A stretch of DNA of 64,000 bases from Candidatus Chlorohelix allophototropha (lineage in GTDB: Bacteria > Chloroflexota > Chloroflexia > Chloroheliales > Chloroheliaceae). A program made the translations under genes and the position numbers. The number at the start of each line of letters is the position of its first letter. Within the stretch, counting starts at the first letter, position 1. Below the pieces are notes generated by a model. It did not search any database. It saw only the letters and a program-made list of their open reading frames with translations, and was not told the DNA's origin. Location of the stretch: positions 372,001-436,000 of the forward strand of contig NZ_CP128399.1 in assembly GCF_030389965.1 (NCBI RefSeq). The letters run 5' to 3'. Positions 9,101 to 16,934 of the stretch are shown piece after piece.

Positions 9101-9921
9101 TTAAAGCAACTATTCTAGGTATTGTTGAAGGTCTTACCGAGTTTGTCCCGGTTTCATCCACCGGACACCTTATTATTGCCAATCATTTGGTGGGATTTAC
9201 CGGTGATAGGGCTAATACTTTCGATGTTTTTATACAATTAGGGGCGATTCTGGCAGTTGTTATTTTATACTGGCGGCGTTTCTTGGGTTTGTTTGATTTC
9301 AGCAATGGAATGAAAGAAACACGGTTCGCCGGATTGAATGGCTTGTTATTGCTGTTAATAACCAGCATACCGGCTTTCATATTAGGCTTTTTGGGGCGCG
9401 ATTTTATTAAAGATAAGCTGTTTAACCCTCTTACAGTAGCTATAGGTTTGTTGGTTGGTGGTATCGCTCTGATATTGGTAGAGAGGTTTTTGCCGCCCGT
9501 TAAAGAGCAGGGACTGGATTCGTTGACTTGGAAGGATGCACTGGTTGTTGGTTTGTTTCAATGCCTAGCATTATGGCCCGGTACTTCTCGTTCCGCTGCT
9601 ACTATAGTGGGCGCAATGCTTTGGGGTGTTCAACGCAAAACTGCGGCAGAATATTCATTTTTTGCAGCGGTTCCTATTTTGTTTTTTGCCACTATATACG
9701 ACATGATTAAGAGTCTAAAATATCTATCCACTTCTGATATTCCCGTATTTGGAGTAGGATTTCTGGTTTCTTTCATTGCCGCCTGGTTCGCGGTTAAATT
9801 CTTTATCAACTTGATAGGTAAAATTACAATGGTTCCCTTTGGCTGGTATCGAATAGCAGTAGCTTTACTGGTGATTCTGCTACTCGCCACTTCAGTTATG
9901 TCAATGGATGTAAAAGGCTAA
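9088..9921 (+). CDS. uppP: undecaprenyl-diphosphatase
   Basis: Membrane phosphatase (UppP/BacA family) that dephosphorylates undecaprenyl pyrophosphate to recycle the lipid carrier of cell-wall and surface-polysaccharide synthesis. The 277-aa protein has both family motifs: GIVEGLTEFVPVSSTGHL (about 12-29), with the conserved glutamates and SSTGH, and LWPGTSRSAATI around 162-173, with the catalytic-site arginine. Multiple membrane helices fill the rest. Overexpression in this family gives bacitracin resistance. It ends an apparent three-gene operon and is followed by a terminator. Confidence 0.95.
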   Translation: MDEIIKATILGIVEGLTEFVPVSSTGHLIIANHLVGFTGDRANTFDVFIQLGAILAVVILYWRRFLGLFDFSNGMKETRFAGLNGLLLLLITSIPAFILGFLGRDFIKDKLFNPLTVAIGLLVGGIALILVERFLPPVKEQGLDSLTWKDALVVGLFQCLALWPGTSRSAATIVGAMLWGVQRKTAAEYSFFAAVPILFFATIYDMIKSLKYLSTSDIPVFGVGFLVSFIAAWFAVKFFINLIGKITMVPFGWYRIAVALLVILLLATSVMSMDVKG

Positions 9922-9927
9922 AAAAAG

Positions 9928-9956
9928 ACCCCGGCAAACATTATCCGGGGTTTTAA
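9928..9956. terminator. terminator between uppP and the convergent small gene
   Basis: ACCCCGG (9928-9934) pairs with CCGGGGT (9945-9951), with a 10-nt loop. A T-run lies on one side and an A-run on the other, so it can act for uppP on the plus strand and for the small gene on the minus strand. Confidence 0.85.
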
Positions 9957-9958
9957 GA

Positions 9959-10243
9959 TTACCACATCGCAGTTTCTCTCAAACGACGCGCCACATTTTT
10001 TATCGCGCGTCGGAAGTAATAAGTTCTGCCTGTAGCGTTGCGTAAAGAATAGGTCATCGTCCAACCTTCAGCTCGAAGCTTTTCCATTTCTTTGGAAAGA
10101 GGGCTACCATAGTTAAGGCTTTGCACCTGCATATGGGTAGCACAAAGCACTAACCTCTCCCAACCGCCCTGTACATACATTTCCCTTTTTAACGGCTCAG
10201 CGGTAACACGCCCTTCCCGAGAAGGACTCTTGGATTCTTCCAT
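9959..10243 (-). CDS. conserved hypothetical protein, 94 aa
   Basis: A small basic soluble protein without a family that I recognise. The N-terminal third is polar and probably disordered (MEESKSPSREGR). The rest reads like a compact domain with YVQGGWERLVLCATHMQ and a C-terminal FRRAIKNVARRLRET helix. The frame is open to 10300, but ATG 10243 is preceded by AAGGAGAAA at the right distance and is chosen. It diverges from dnaK across a region with paired palindromes. Confidence 0.6.
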   Translation of the reverse strand: MEESKSPSREGRVTAEPLKREMYVQGGWERLVLCATHMQVQSLNYGSPLSKEMEKLRAEGWTMTYSLRNATGRTYYFRRAIKNVARRLRETAMW

Positions 10244-10340
10244 ATTAACTTTTCTCCTTGGTAGGGCACTCTCAACTAGCAGTAACCCGCCGGGTGTCAT
10301 AGCAGTAATAATTTTTGGAAATTTCTCTCAATTTAGGAAA

Positions 10341-10383
10341 CTTGTACAAAAAATAGGCATTGTTTATACGCTATTTGTACAAG
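10341..10383. promoter_or_regulatory. paired palindromes upstream of dnaK
   Basis: CTTGTACAAA at 10341-10350 and TTTGTACAAG at 10374-10383 form a perfect 10-bp inverted repeat. Each copy also contains the 8-bp palindrome TTGTACAA. The copies are 33 bp apart start to start, close to three helical turns, and sit in the divergent region between a small minus-strand gene and dnaK. This is a plausible two-site operator. It does not match the CIRCE element or the HspR-type HAIR sequence as I know them. Confidence 0.45.
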
Positions 10384-10465
10384 CACAATTAAAAAAATGA
10401 TAGCAAAGAAAGAGTTAAAATTGAATTAAGATAGCGTTAACATATGAATCGAGGTGGTTATATAA

Positions 10466-10516
10466 ATGTCTAACACAACTCTAACGCCTCCGGGCGTCAC
10501 TTTATATAGCCTATGA
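10466..10516 (+). CDS. possible 16-codon leader peptide upstream of dnaK
   Basis: An ATG at 10466 follows GAGGTGG at 10451-10457 and opens a 16-codon frame ending at TGA 10514-10516 (MSNTTLTPPGVTLYSL). The frame contains a 5-bp hairpin, ACGCC/GGCGT, with a TCCG loop of the UNCG class (10484-10497). ACTCTAAC at 10478-10485 could also pair with GTTAGAGT at 10543-10550, just before the dnaK ribosome binding site. It may be a translated leader or just part of a structured 5' UTR; coding is unproven. Confidence 0.25.
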   Translation: MSNTTLTPPGVTLYSL

Positions 10517-10598
10517 GCGTAACTTATGTTAGCATATTTGAAGTTAGAGTCCTAAATTATGCGTAATTAATAAATTGATTTGGAGGAATTAAACAGAA

Positions 10599-12509
10599 AT
10601 GGGCAAGATACTGGGAATAGACCTTGGTACAACCAACTCCGTGATGGCAATCATGGAGGGCGGCGAACCGGTAGTTATACCCAATGCAGAAGGCAACCGC
10701 ACTACCCCTAGCGTAGTAGCGGTAAATAAACAGGGTGAACGTCTGGTTGGTCAGGTTGCCAAGCGGCAGTCAGTGACTAATCCTGAAAATACAATATTTT
10801 CAATTAAACGTTTTATGGGTCGCAAATTTGATGATCCCATTGTGCAGCGCGACGTAAAGCTTGTACCCTATAAAATGGCTAAACGCTCCAATGGTGATGT
10901 GGAAGTGATAATGGGCGGCAAAGGCTATAGCCCACCCGAAGTCAGCGCGATGATATTGCAGAAGCTCAAAACCGATGCCGAAGCTTATCTGGGTGAAAAA
11001 ATTACCGATGTGGTTATTACCGTACCGGCTTACTTTAATGATAGCCAGCGACAAGCCACTAAGGATGCAGGAGAAATTGCCGGTCTCAAAGTACTGCGCA
11101 TAATAAACGAGCCTACTGCTGCTGCGCTTGCTTATGGCATTGATAAAAAGCACGAAGAAAATGTTGCAGTCTATGACCTTGGTGGCGGTACTTACGATAT
11201 ATCAATCCTGAACCTCGCCGAGGGCGTATTTGAAGTAAAAAGCACCAACGGCGATACCCATCTCGGTGGTGACGACTTTGACCAACGCCTTATTGATTGG
11301 TTGGCTGATGGGTTCAAGACTGAACATGGAATTGATTTACGCCAAGACCGCATGGCTTTGCAGCGTTTGAAAGAAGCAGGCGAGAAAGCTAAAATCGAGC
11401 TTTCTAGCGCACCAAGCACCGATATTAACCTGCCATTTATTAGCGCAGATGCTACCGGTCCCAAGCACTTGAACGTAAACCTGACTCGTTCCAAGCTTGA
11501 GCAATTGGTCGGAGACTTGATTGAAAAAACCGTCCCGCCTATGAAAAACGCGCTAAGCGATGCTGGTATGAATACGGGCAATGTGGATGAAGTGCTGTTG
11601 GTTGGTGGTATGACTCGTATGCCTTCCGTGATTGAGAAGGTTAAGAGCGCTTTTGGGAAAGAACCAAATCGTGGGTTAAATCCGGATGAAGTGGTAGCTA
11701 TCGGAGCAGCGGTACAGGCAGGTGTGTTGGGTGGTGATGTCAAGGACATCCTGTTGCTCGACGTAACTCCCTTAACCTTGAGCGTTGAAACCCTCGGAGG
11801 GGTAGCGACTCCTCTGATTGAGCGCAATACCACTATTCCTACCCGCAAAAGTGAGATTTTCAGCACTGCCGCCGATGGTCAGAGCAGTGTGGAAATCCAC
11901 GTGGTACAGGGTGAGCGTCCTATGGCGAATGAAAACAAGAGCCTTGGTCGCTTTATCCTTGATGGAATACCGCCTGCGCCTCGTGGTGTGCCGAAGATTG
12001 AAGTAACCTTCGACATTGATGCCAACGGTATTTTGAACGTTTCCGCCAAAGACTTGGCAACCGGACGTGAGCAAAAGATTACTATCACTGCTTCCGGCGG
12101 TCTTTCTAAGGATGAGATCGAGCGCATGAAGAAAGAAGCGGAATTGCACGCTTCCGATGACCAGCGCAAGCGCGAACTGGTAGAATCCCGCAACCGAGGT
12201 GACAGCGCGGCTTATACTGCTGAAAAGACCCTCAAGGATTTCGATCAGCAAGTTCCACAAGAGCTGAAAGATGAAATCAACGGCAAGATTGCGGCAGTAC
12301 GTTCTGCGTTACAAGCTGAGGATGTGTCGCGTATTACTTCTACTACCGATGAATTGATGGCAGCCGTCCAGAAGGTCGGTGCGGCTATCTACGGGCAGCA
12401 ACAGGCGGCCGGTGGTGGTGCGCCGGGTGGTGAACAACCCGGTGGCGGCAATGCTGGAGGTGGTACTCGCCCTGACGGCACAGTGGACGGCGAATACCGC
12501 GAGATGTAA
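10599..12509 (+). CDS. dnaK: molecular chaperone DnaK (Hsp70)
   Basis: ATP-dependent Hsp70 chaperone of the cytoplasm, working with DnaJ and GrpE. The 636-aa protein has the N-terminal ATPase domain (GIDLGTTNS from residue 5, [13 protein letters not shown] near 197, and the [11 protein letters not shown] motif), the substrate-binding beta domain (from about 385) and the helical lid. A Gly/Gln-rich tail ends in [17 protein letters not shown] lies 12 nt upstream of ATG. No grpE or dnaJ is adjacent; the gene stands alone with its own long leader and terminator. Confidence 0.97.
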   Translation: MGKILGIDLGTTNSVMAIMEGGEPVVIPNAEGNRTTPSVVAVNKQGERLVGQVAKRQSVTNPENTIFSIKRFMGRKFDDPIVQRDVKLVPYKMAKRSNGDVEVIMGGKGYSPPEVSAMILQKLKTDAEAYLGEKITDVVITVPAYFNDSQRQATKDAGEIAGLKVLRIINEPTAAALAYGIDKKHEENVAVYDLGGGTYDISILNLAEGVFEVKSTNGDTHLGGDDFDQRLIDWLADGFKTEHGIDLRQDRMALQRLKEAGEKAKIELSSAPSTDINLPFISADATGPKHLNVNLTRSKLEQLVGDLIEKTVPPMKNALSDAGMNTGNVDEVLLVGGMTRMPSVIEKVKSAFGKEPNRGLNPDEVVAIGAAVQAGVLGGDVKDILLLDVTPLTLSVETLGGVATPLIERNTTIPTRKSEIFSTAADGQSSVEIHVVQGERPMANENKSLGRFILDGIPPAPRGVPKIEVTFDIDANGILNVSAKDLATGREQKITITASGGLSKDEIERMKKEAELHASDDQRKRELVESRNRGDSAAYTAEKTLKDFDQQVPQELKDEINGKIAAVRSALQAEDVSRITSTTDELMAAVQKVGAAIYGQQQAAGGGAPGGEQPGGGNAGGGTRPDGTVDGEYREM

Positions 12510-12557
12510 TTAGTTTGGCAGCGGTTGACTAGAAATCAAAACTGCCTGTATAAAGAG

Positions 12558-12586
12558 AAGCGAACAACGGCGTTCGCTTTTTTTTA
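12558..12586 (+). terminator. terminator after dnaK
   Basis: AAGCGAAC (12558-12565) pairs perfectly with GTTCGCTT (12572-12579) around a 6-nt loop and runs into eight T residues. It is a strong intrinsic terminator for dnaK. Confidence 0.9.
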
Positions 12587-12597
12587 TTTCTAGAGAG

Positions 12598-13614
12598 TTA
12601 TGCTGCTACTTCTTTTTGCTCAAATGAACGAGTATGGTCGTGGCGCAGGTCGTTAAGCCCCCGATAAGGTTCTACCAGATCTTCAATCTGCTCTATCGTA
12701 AAAATTTTCTTAACCTGATCACGTAATGCAACTGCACCGGGAAAGCCGCTGAAATACCAAGCAAGATGTTTACGCATCTCAATCAGCCCATGTGGGCCTT
12801 TTAACTCAAGGGCGAGGCGCGCATGAGCCAACGCCGTTTCAATTACTTCGCTGATAGTAGGCGGTAAGACACGCTCTTTTTCAAAAATCCAGGGGTTGCC
12901 CATCGAACCCCGCGCTACCCATGCAAATTTCGCCCCCGTTTCGGCTCGCATTCTGGCAATTGCCTCATGGCTGTTTATATCCCCGCTACCACCGACAGGC
13001 ACATTAACAACTTCTACAATCTGGCGGGTTATACTCCAATCGGCGCGTCCGTGATAACCTTGTTCTTTGGTGCGCGGGTGAATTGCCAACGCTTTTGCGC
13101 CTGCTTCTTCCATACGTTTGCTAAAATAGGGTTGTACGATTTGTGAGTCGAGAAAGCCTGAGCGCATTTTTACCGAAACCGGAATATCAACTGCTTGCGT
13201 CATCGCTTCCACTATTCGGGCGGCAGTATCGGCATCTTTGAGCAAGGACGAGCCGCAAGCATTACCCACAATCTTTTTTTCGGGGCAACCCATATTGATA
13301 TCCACGCCATCAAACCCCAAATCTTGAACCACCCGCGCCGCTTCCGCCATAACTTTGGGGTCGCCGCCCATTATCTGGCAGATGATAGGGCGTTCCAATT
13401 CATTGTAGCGCAAGAATGTGGCGCTACGGGCAGGCGCCGCTAACATCATACTGGCGCTTGCCATCTCGGTGAAGACCACATCTGCACCGTGTTGTTTGCA
13501 AATCTGGCGAAAGGCACTATCTGTTACTCCTGCCATCGGTGATAAACACACGTAACCTTCTGGCAAGGTTTCCCACGAAAATTTATGCAGTTGGGTTGTT
13601 TCTTTAGCAAACAT
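12598..13614 (-). CDS. dusB: tRNA-dihydrouridine synthase, DusB type
   Basis: FMN-dependent enzyme reducing specific uridines in tRNA D-loops. The 338-aa protein opens with the family motif LSPMAGVTDSAFR (about 24-36) and has the GVDINMGCPEKK stretch, the VKMRSG strand, H-x-R-T-x-x-Q-x-Y, and GSGDI at the flavin phosphate site. Length fits DusB. The start region has no strong ribosome binding site. It is convergent with dnaK and divergent from birA. The subfamily is less certain than the family. Confidence 0.88.
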   Translation of the reverse strand: MFAKETTQLHKFSWETLPEGYVCLSPMAGVTDSAFRQICKQHGADVVFTEMASASMMLAAPARSATFLRYNELERPIICQIMGGDPKVMAEAARVVQDLGFDGVDINMGCPEKKIVGNACGSSLLKDADTAARIVEAMTQAVDIPVSVKMRSGFLDSQIVQPYFSKRMEEAGAKALAIHPRTKEQGYHGRADWSITRQIVEVVNVPVGGSGDINSHEAIARMRAETGAKFAWVARGSMGNPWIFEKERVLPPTISEVIETALAHARLALELKGPHGLIEMRKHLAWYFSGFPGAVALRDQVKKIFTIEQIEDLVEPYRGLNDLRHDHTRSFEQKEVAA

Positions 13615-13689
13615 TATTCAAAAATGATTCCTTAACCTGATATAATTGACAGGCGATAATAGTAACATAACCAAGCGGATAACTCTAGC

Positions 13690-14502
13690 ATGTCCTCAAG
13701 AATACCATTTGACCCACAATTTTTCCAGAGCAAACTTACTGTACCGGGCTACCGTTTCAGCTATTTTCCCAGTATAGATTCTACCAATCTGGAAGCGCGC
13801 CGTTATCTAAATAGTACCACAAACCCCCAACCCGGAATTCTAGTAGCGGATTTGCAGCTTGCTGGTAGAGGACGGCTAGGCAGAAGTTGGCAAGCCCCTC
13901 CTGCCAGTGGTTTGATGTGTACTGTCGTTATTCCAATCGAAACCCCTTTGGAGCGAGCTTTTCTTTATACCGCTTCGATGGGTTTAGCGGTTAAAAACGC
14001 CACAGCGCGCTTTACTGACACCACCCTTCAGCTTAAATGGCCTAATGATTTGTTACGAGAAGGCTTGAAAGTGGGTGGTATTCTGGCTGAATTGGAAATA
14101 ATTAGAGGTGAACCTTGGTTGGCTTTAGGCTTTGGGTTGAATATTTCGCTAGATGATGCTGATTTGTTGGAAGCCGGTATTGTAGGTAAAGCTGGAAACC
14201 TTGTCCCAAATCAGGTTGTTTCGCGAGAGGAATTGCTGGCGGAGATTATTGACGAATTTAGCGATTATCGCCATGCTCTGTTACTCAGTATGGAACATAT
14301 AAGGCAAGAATGGGCGGCAGCTTTGGTTACATTAGGACACCGGGTACAAGTTTTTCAAGGAGATGTATTGACTCTCGAAGGGCTAGCCTGCGGGGTTGAT
14401 GATAACGGCACATTAGTAGTCGAAGATGATGCTGGCGAGCAACATCGGATACAAGCGGGAGATGTATCGGTGCGCTTGCCGGGAGGGCGTTACTCGGCTT
14501 AG
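13690..14502 (+). CDS. birA: biotin--[acetyl-CoA-carboxylase] ligase
   Basis: Activates biotin as biotinyl-AMP and transfers it to carboxylase carrier domains. The 270-aa protein has the biotin/ATP motif GRGRLGRSW (59-67), KWPNDLL (116-122) and the conserved lysine K127 in LKVGGIL. A C-terminal small domain (about 222-270) includes LACGVDDNGTLVVEDD. There is no N-terminal helix-turn-helix, so this is a class I ligase that should not act as a repressor. Its 3' end overlaps the convergent smpB gene by 4 nt. Confidence 0.92.
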   Translation: MSSRIPFDPQFFQSKLTVPGYRFSYFPSIDSTNLEARRYLNSTTNPQPGILVADLQLAGRGRLGRSWQAPPASGLMCTVVIPIETPLERAFLYTASMGLAVKNATARFTDTTLQLKWPNDLLREGLKVGGILAELEIIRGEPWLALGFGLNISLDDADLLEAGIVGKAGNLVPNQVVSREELLAEIIDEFSDYRHALLLSMEHIRQEWAAALVTLGHRVQVFQGDVLTLEGLACGVDDNGTLVVEDDAGEQHRIQAGDVSVRLPGGRYSA

Positions 14503-14996
14503 TAACGCTCTCTGATGGCACGCTGTATTTCGAGGTTGGCATCGCGTTCTGCCAACGCATCGCGCTTGTCGTATAGTTTCTTGCCACGCGCCAGCCCGAT
14601 TTCGATTTTTGCCCGACCTTTTTTAAGATACATACGCAGTGGGATAAGGGTGTAGCCCTGTGCCTGTGTTTTCATGGCAAGGCGTATAATTTCAGATTTA
14701 TGCAAAAGAAGCCTGCGTTTGCGTATAGGATCATGCTGGAAGAATTTACCGGCGTGAGTGTAGGCGGAAATATGAATGTTCCACAACCAAGCTTCTCCAT
14801 GTTCAATCCTGACGTATCCATCCTTGAGAGTAACGCGCCCATCCCGAACAGATTTTATTTCAGTGCCCTGTAGTTCGATACCGGCTTCATATTTTTCTTC
14901 AACGAAGAAATCATGATAAGCCTTGCGGTTGCCCGCAACTTCCTTAACGCGGACATCTTCTTCTTTTGCTTTGGTAGCTCCCCCGCTGCCTGCCAT
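14499..14996 (-). CDS. smpB: SsrA (tmRNA)-binding protein SmpB
   Basis: RNA-binding partner of tmRNA in trans-translation, rescuing stalled ribosomes. The 165-aa protein has the oligonucleotide-binding fold motifs GIELQGTEIKSVRDGR (about 39-54), KDGYVRI, and LIPLRMYLKKGRAKIEIGLARGKKLYDKR near 115-143, then the basic tail. An extra polar stretch of about 20 residues precedes the core. An AAGGAA sequence upstream of ATG supports the start. No tmRNA gene was recognised next to it. Confidence 0.96.
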   Translation of the reverse strand: MAGSGGATKAKEEDVRVKEVAGNRKAYHDFFVEEKYEAGIELQGTEIKSVRDGRVTLKDGYVRIEHGEAWLWNIHISAYTHAGKFFQHDPIRKRRLLLHKSEIIRLAMKTQAQGYTLIPLRMYLKKGRAKIEIGLARGKKLYDKRDALAERDANLEIQRAIRERY

Positions 14997-15108
14997 ACAC
15001 TTGTTCCTTTAACTTAAAATGTAAACTCCAATTTGAGCGTGCTTATGATTATACCCTCAACTTTGGCTGACCGCAAGGGGAAAATATAATATAACCAGCA
15101 AAGCAAAT

Positions 15109-15140
15109 AAGGTCAGGCTCTTATACATGAGCTTGACCTT
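15109..15140 (-). terminator. terminator after the first Flp pilin gene
   Basis: AAGGTCAGGCTC (15109-15120) pairs with GAGCTTGACCTT (15129-15140) with one G-U pair and an 8-nt loop. It lies 45 bp downstream of the pilin stop. The T-tract on the minus strand is weak. Confidence 0.6.
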
Positions 15141-15185
15141 AAAATAGTTGAAGTGACCTAAATCTAATTATAGATGAGATGATGG

Positions 15186-15620
15186 TTAGTGGTTGTTATT
15201 CGACTCTCCATTGTTACCATTATCACCTTCTTTAGGCGTTTTAGTTTTTTTAGGTTCTGGTGTATCAGTAGGTTCAGGCGTTGGGGTTGTCTTGGGATTA
15301 AAGAAAAAAGTTGACGTAGTAGTAGGTGTAGTCGCAACTGTTGTAGGTGTGGTTGCCACTGTAGTGGGTGCTACCGTAGTGACCGGGATAGTGGTGGTAG
15401 TGACCAGTGTAGTTGGAGCGACACCTGTAGTGCCTGCGCCAACTTTGGGGTCTTTGAGACTACTGTTAACCGAACTGAAAACACTGCCCACCGATGGTCC
15501 TAGAAGAGTTAGCACTAGAATAACCACTATTACTATTACCCCTAGAATTAATACATATTCTACTAACCCCTGTCCCCTCTTAGCACTCCAAACCTTTGGC
15601 TTTGATTGAATTTTTGTCAT
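15186..15620 (-). CDS. Flp-type (type IVb) pilin with Thr-rich tail
   Basis: A 144-aa pilin-like protein. It has a short basic leader, then GQGLVEYVLILGVIVIVVILVLTLLG (about 16-41), the N-terminal alpha helix typical of Flp/Fap pilins with the conserved Glu five residues into the mature protein. After a short VGSVFSSVNSSL linker comes a low-complexity Thr/Val/Ala-rich tail (about 60-105), an FFFNP patch and a Pro/Asn-rich polar end. Normal Flp pilins are 50-80 aa, so the tail nearly doubles the length. It is a paralogue of the next gene upstream. Export would use a prepilin peptidase and Tad machinery, not seen here. Confidence 0.82.
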   Translation of the reverse strand: MTKIQSKPKVWSAKRGQGLVEYVLILGVIVIVVILVLTLLGPSVGSVFSSVNSSLKDPKVGAGTTGVAPTTLVTTTTIPVTTVAPTTVATTPTTVATTPTTTSTFFFNPKTTPTPEPTDTPEPKKTKTPKEGDNGNNGESNNNH

Positions 15621-15825
15621 TTGATTTTTTCACCTATCAAATATTAAAAGAGGATAACTATAATAAGAATTTTATTCTAACCCTTTAGTACAATTATAGG
15701 ATTTAAAGATAACAATATAGCTTACGGATATAATTTTCTCATAAATAATTAATAAAACTTGGGTTTTGAGTTTACTCACTGTGAGTTTGTCTGTGGAAAA
15801 TAGCGGGGAATTTATCAGAATTCGT

Positions 15826-15866
15826 AAAAAGAGGTCAAATCCGTATCAGGATTTGACCTCAAAAAA
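15826..15866. terminator. terminator after the second Flp pilin gene
   Basis: GAGGTCAAATCC (15831-15842) and GGATTTGACCTC (15849-15860) form a perfect 12-bp stem with a 6-nt loop, flanked by A5 and A6. On the minus strand the flanking T-run follows the stem, as expected for the pilin gene upstream. Confidence 0.85.
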
Positions 15867-15896
15867 GTTATTAAGAACTAACATTAGACAAGAGTC

Positions 15897-16331
15897 TTAA
15901 CCATTATTGCCCTTACCGTTGCCCTTACCATCGCCATCGCCTTTGCCGTGTTCTGGGGTTGGAGTTGGTACGGGGTTAAAGAAAAATGTAACTGCTGTTG
16001 TAGGCGTGGTTGCTACTGTTGTAGCTGTGGTTGCCACTGTTGTAGGTGCTTTTGTAGTAACAACCGGTGCCGCGGTAGTTGCAGTGGTAACTACAGCAGT
16101 AGTAACTACAGGATTTACCTGTTGAACGCTCCTATTGCCGGGAGACTGAAGCCCACTACTGACAGAGCTGAAAACATTACCAACTGCTGGGCCTAAGAGG
16201 CTAAGGACTAGAATAACAACTATAGCCAGTAACGCCAGAATCATGGTGTACTCGACTAATCCTTGTCCATTAGTAGCGGAAATTTTTCTTCTTCTTGAGC
16301 AAGTGGTAGAACGTAAATCTTGATGATGCAT
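15897..16331 (-). CDS. Flp-type (type IVb) pilin with Thr-rich tail, paralogue
   Basis: Same architecture and the same length (144 aa) as the pilin 280 bp downstream: basic leader (CSRRRKIS), GQGLVEY helix with ILALLAIVVILVLSLLG, VGNVFSSVSSGLQSP linker, a tail rich in TT(A/V)-type triplets, then FFFNPVPTPTPE and a Gly/Lys/Asp end (HGKGDGDGKGNGKGNNG). Helix and FFFNP patch are conserved between the two, while the tails and extreme C-termini differ. GGAGG about 9 nt upstream of the ATG fixes the start. Each copy has its own terminator. Confidence 0.82.
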   Translation of the reverse strand: MHHQDLRSTTCSRRRKISATNGQGLVEYTMILALLAIVVILVLSLLGPAVGNVFSSVSSGLQSPGNRSVQQVNPVVTTAVVTTATTAAPVVTTKAPTTVATTATTVATTPTTAVTFFFNPVPTPTPEHGKGDGDGKGNGKGNNG

Positions 16332-16934
16332 AGTCTAATCCTCCGTCAAAATAATACCCGGAAAAAGCCCTGTTTCTACTACTACAATTTCTATATGGTT
16401 AAAATTTTAGTATATAAAGGTAAATAATCATATTACAAATGAAGGTAAATCATATTTAACCTTTTTAATGTATTAATGTTGCCAAATATATTTGGTAAAG
16501 TTATTAATAATTGTTTTAATAATATATCGATTAGATAATATTGTAAAATTAGGCATGCTAAAATTAAATAAAATAAAAACTTCAGGTGTAAAATTATTGG
16601 AAAAGACTTTTTCTCAAAAACCTACTTGAGTCTGCGAAGGTTTGACCTTGGCATAGGTGCAGAATATAATGGTTGTTGCGCTGGATATGGCTGGCTCAAT
16701 CTCCAATCAAACAACCTATCCTCCCAAAAAATTATTTGGAACCGAAGGGACAAACGTAACCGCCGATGTTGCTGTAACTGGCTATAAATTGGCTGAGAAC
16801 TTAAACCCCCTGAAAATAGGTAGTAGCCGGAATTATAAAATGCCAAAACGCGCTGAATGTTGTAGGGAAATTTATGAAGATTATACTTTGCAAGCCTATA
16901 TAATTGCGCAAAGCTGCATAATATCACTGAAAAG
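16332..16934. other. AT-rich intergenic region left of the IS4-type element
   Basis: About 600 bp without a gene that I can support. The stretch 16380-16620 is very AT-rich and probably holds the promoter of the minus-strand pilin gene. Short open frames in 16622-16930 on both strands have no ribosome binding site or recognisable family. The region was originally continuous with the gltX upstream DNA now at 18154-18218. Confidence 0.5.

Noticed and set aside
11192-12260. Long minus-strand frames within dnaK
   Set aside because: They are shadows from strong codon bias in the highly conserved dnaK gene.
15193-15609. Plus-strand frame antisense to the first pilin with Val/Gly-rich repeats
   Set aside because: It is the reverse reading of the Thr-rich pilin tail and has no start signals.
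15300-16130. Short repeats in the pilin tails considered as a CRISPR-like or tandem array
   Set aside because: The repeats are codon-level Thr/Val/Ala repetition in coding DNA, without regular spacers or palindromic units.
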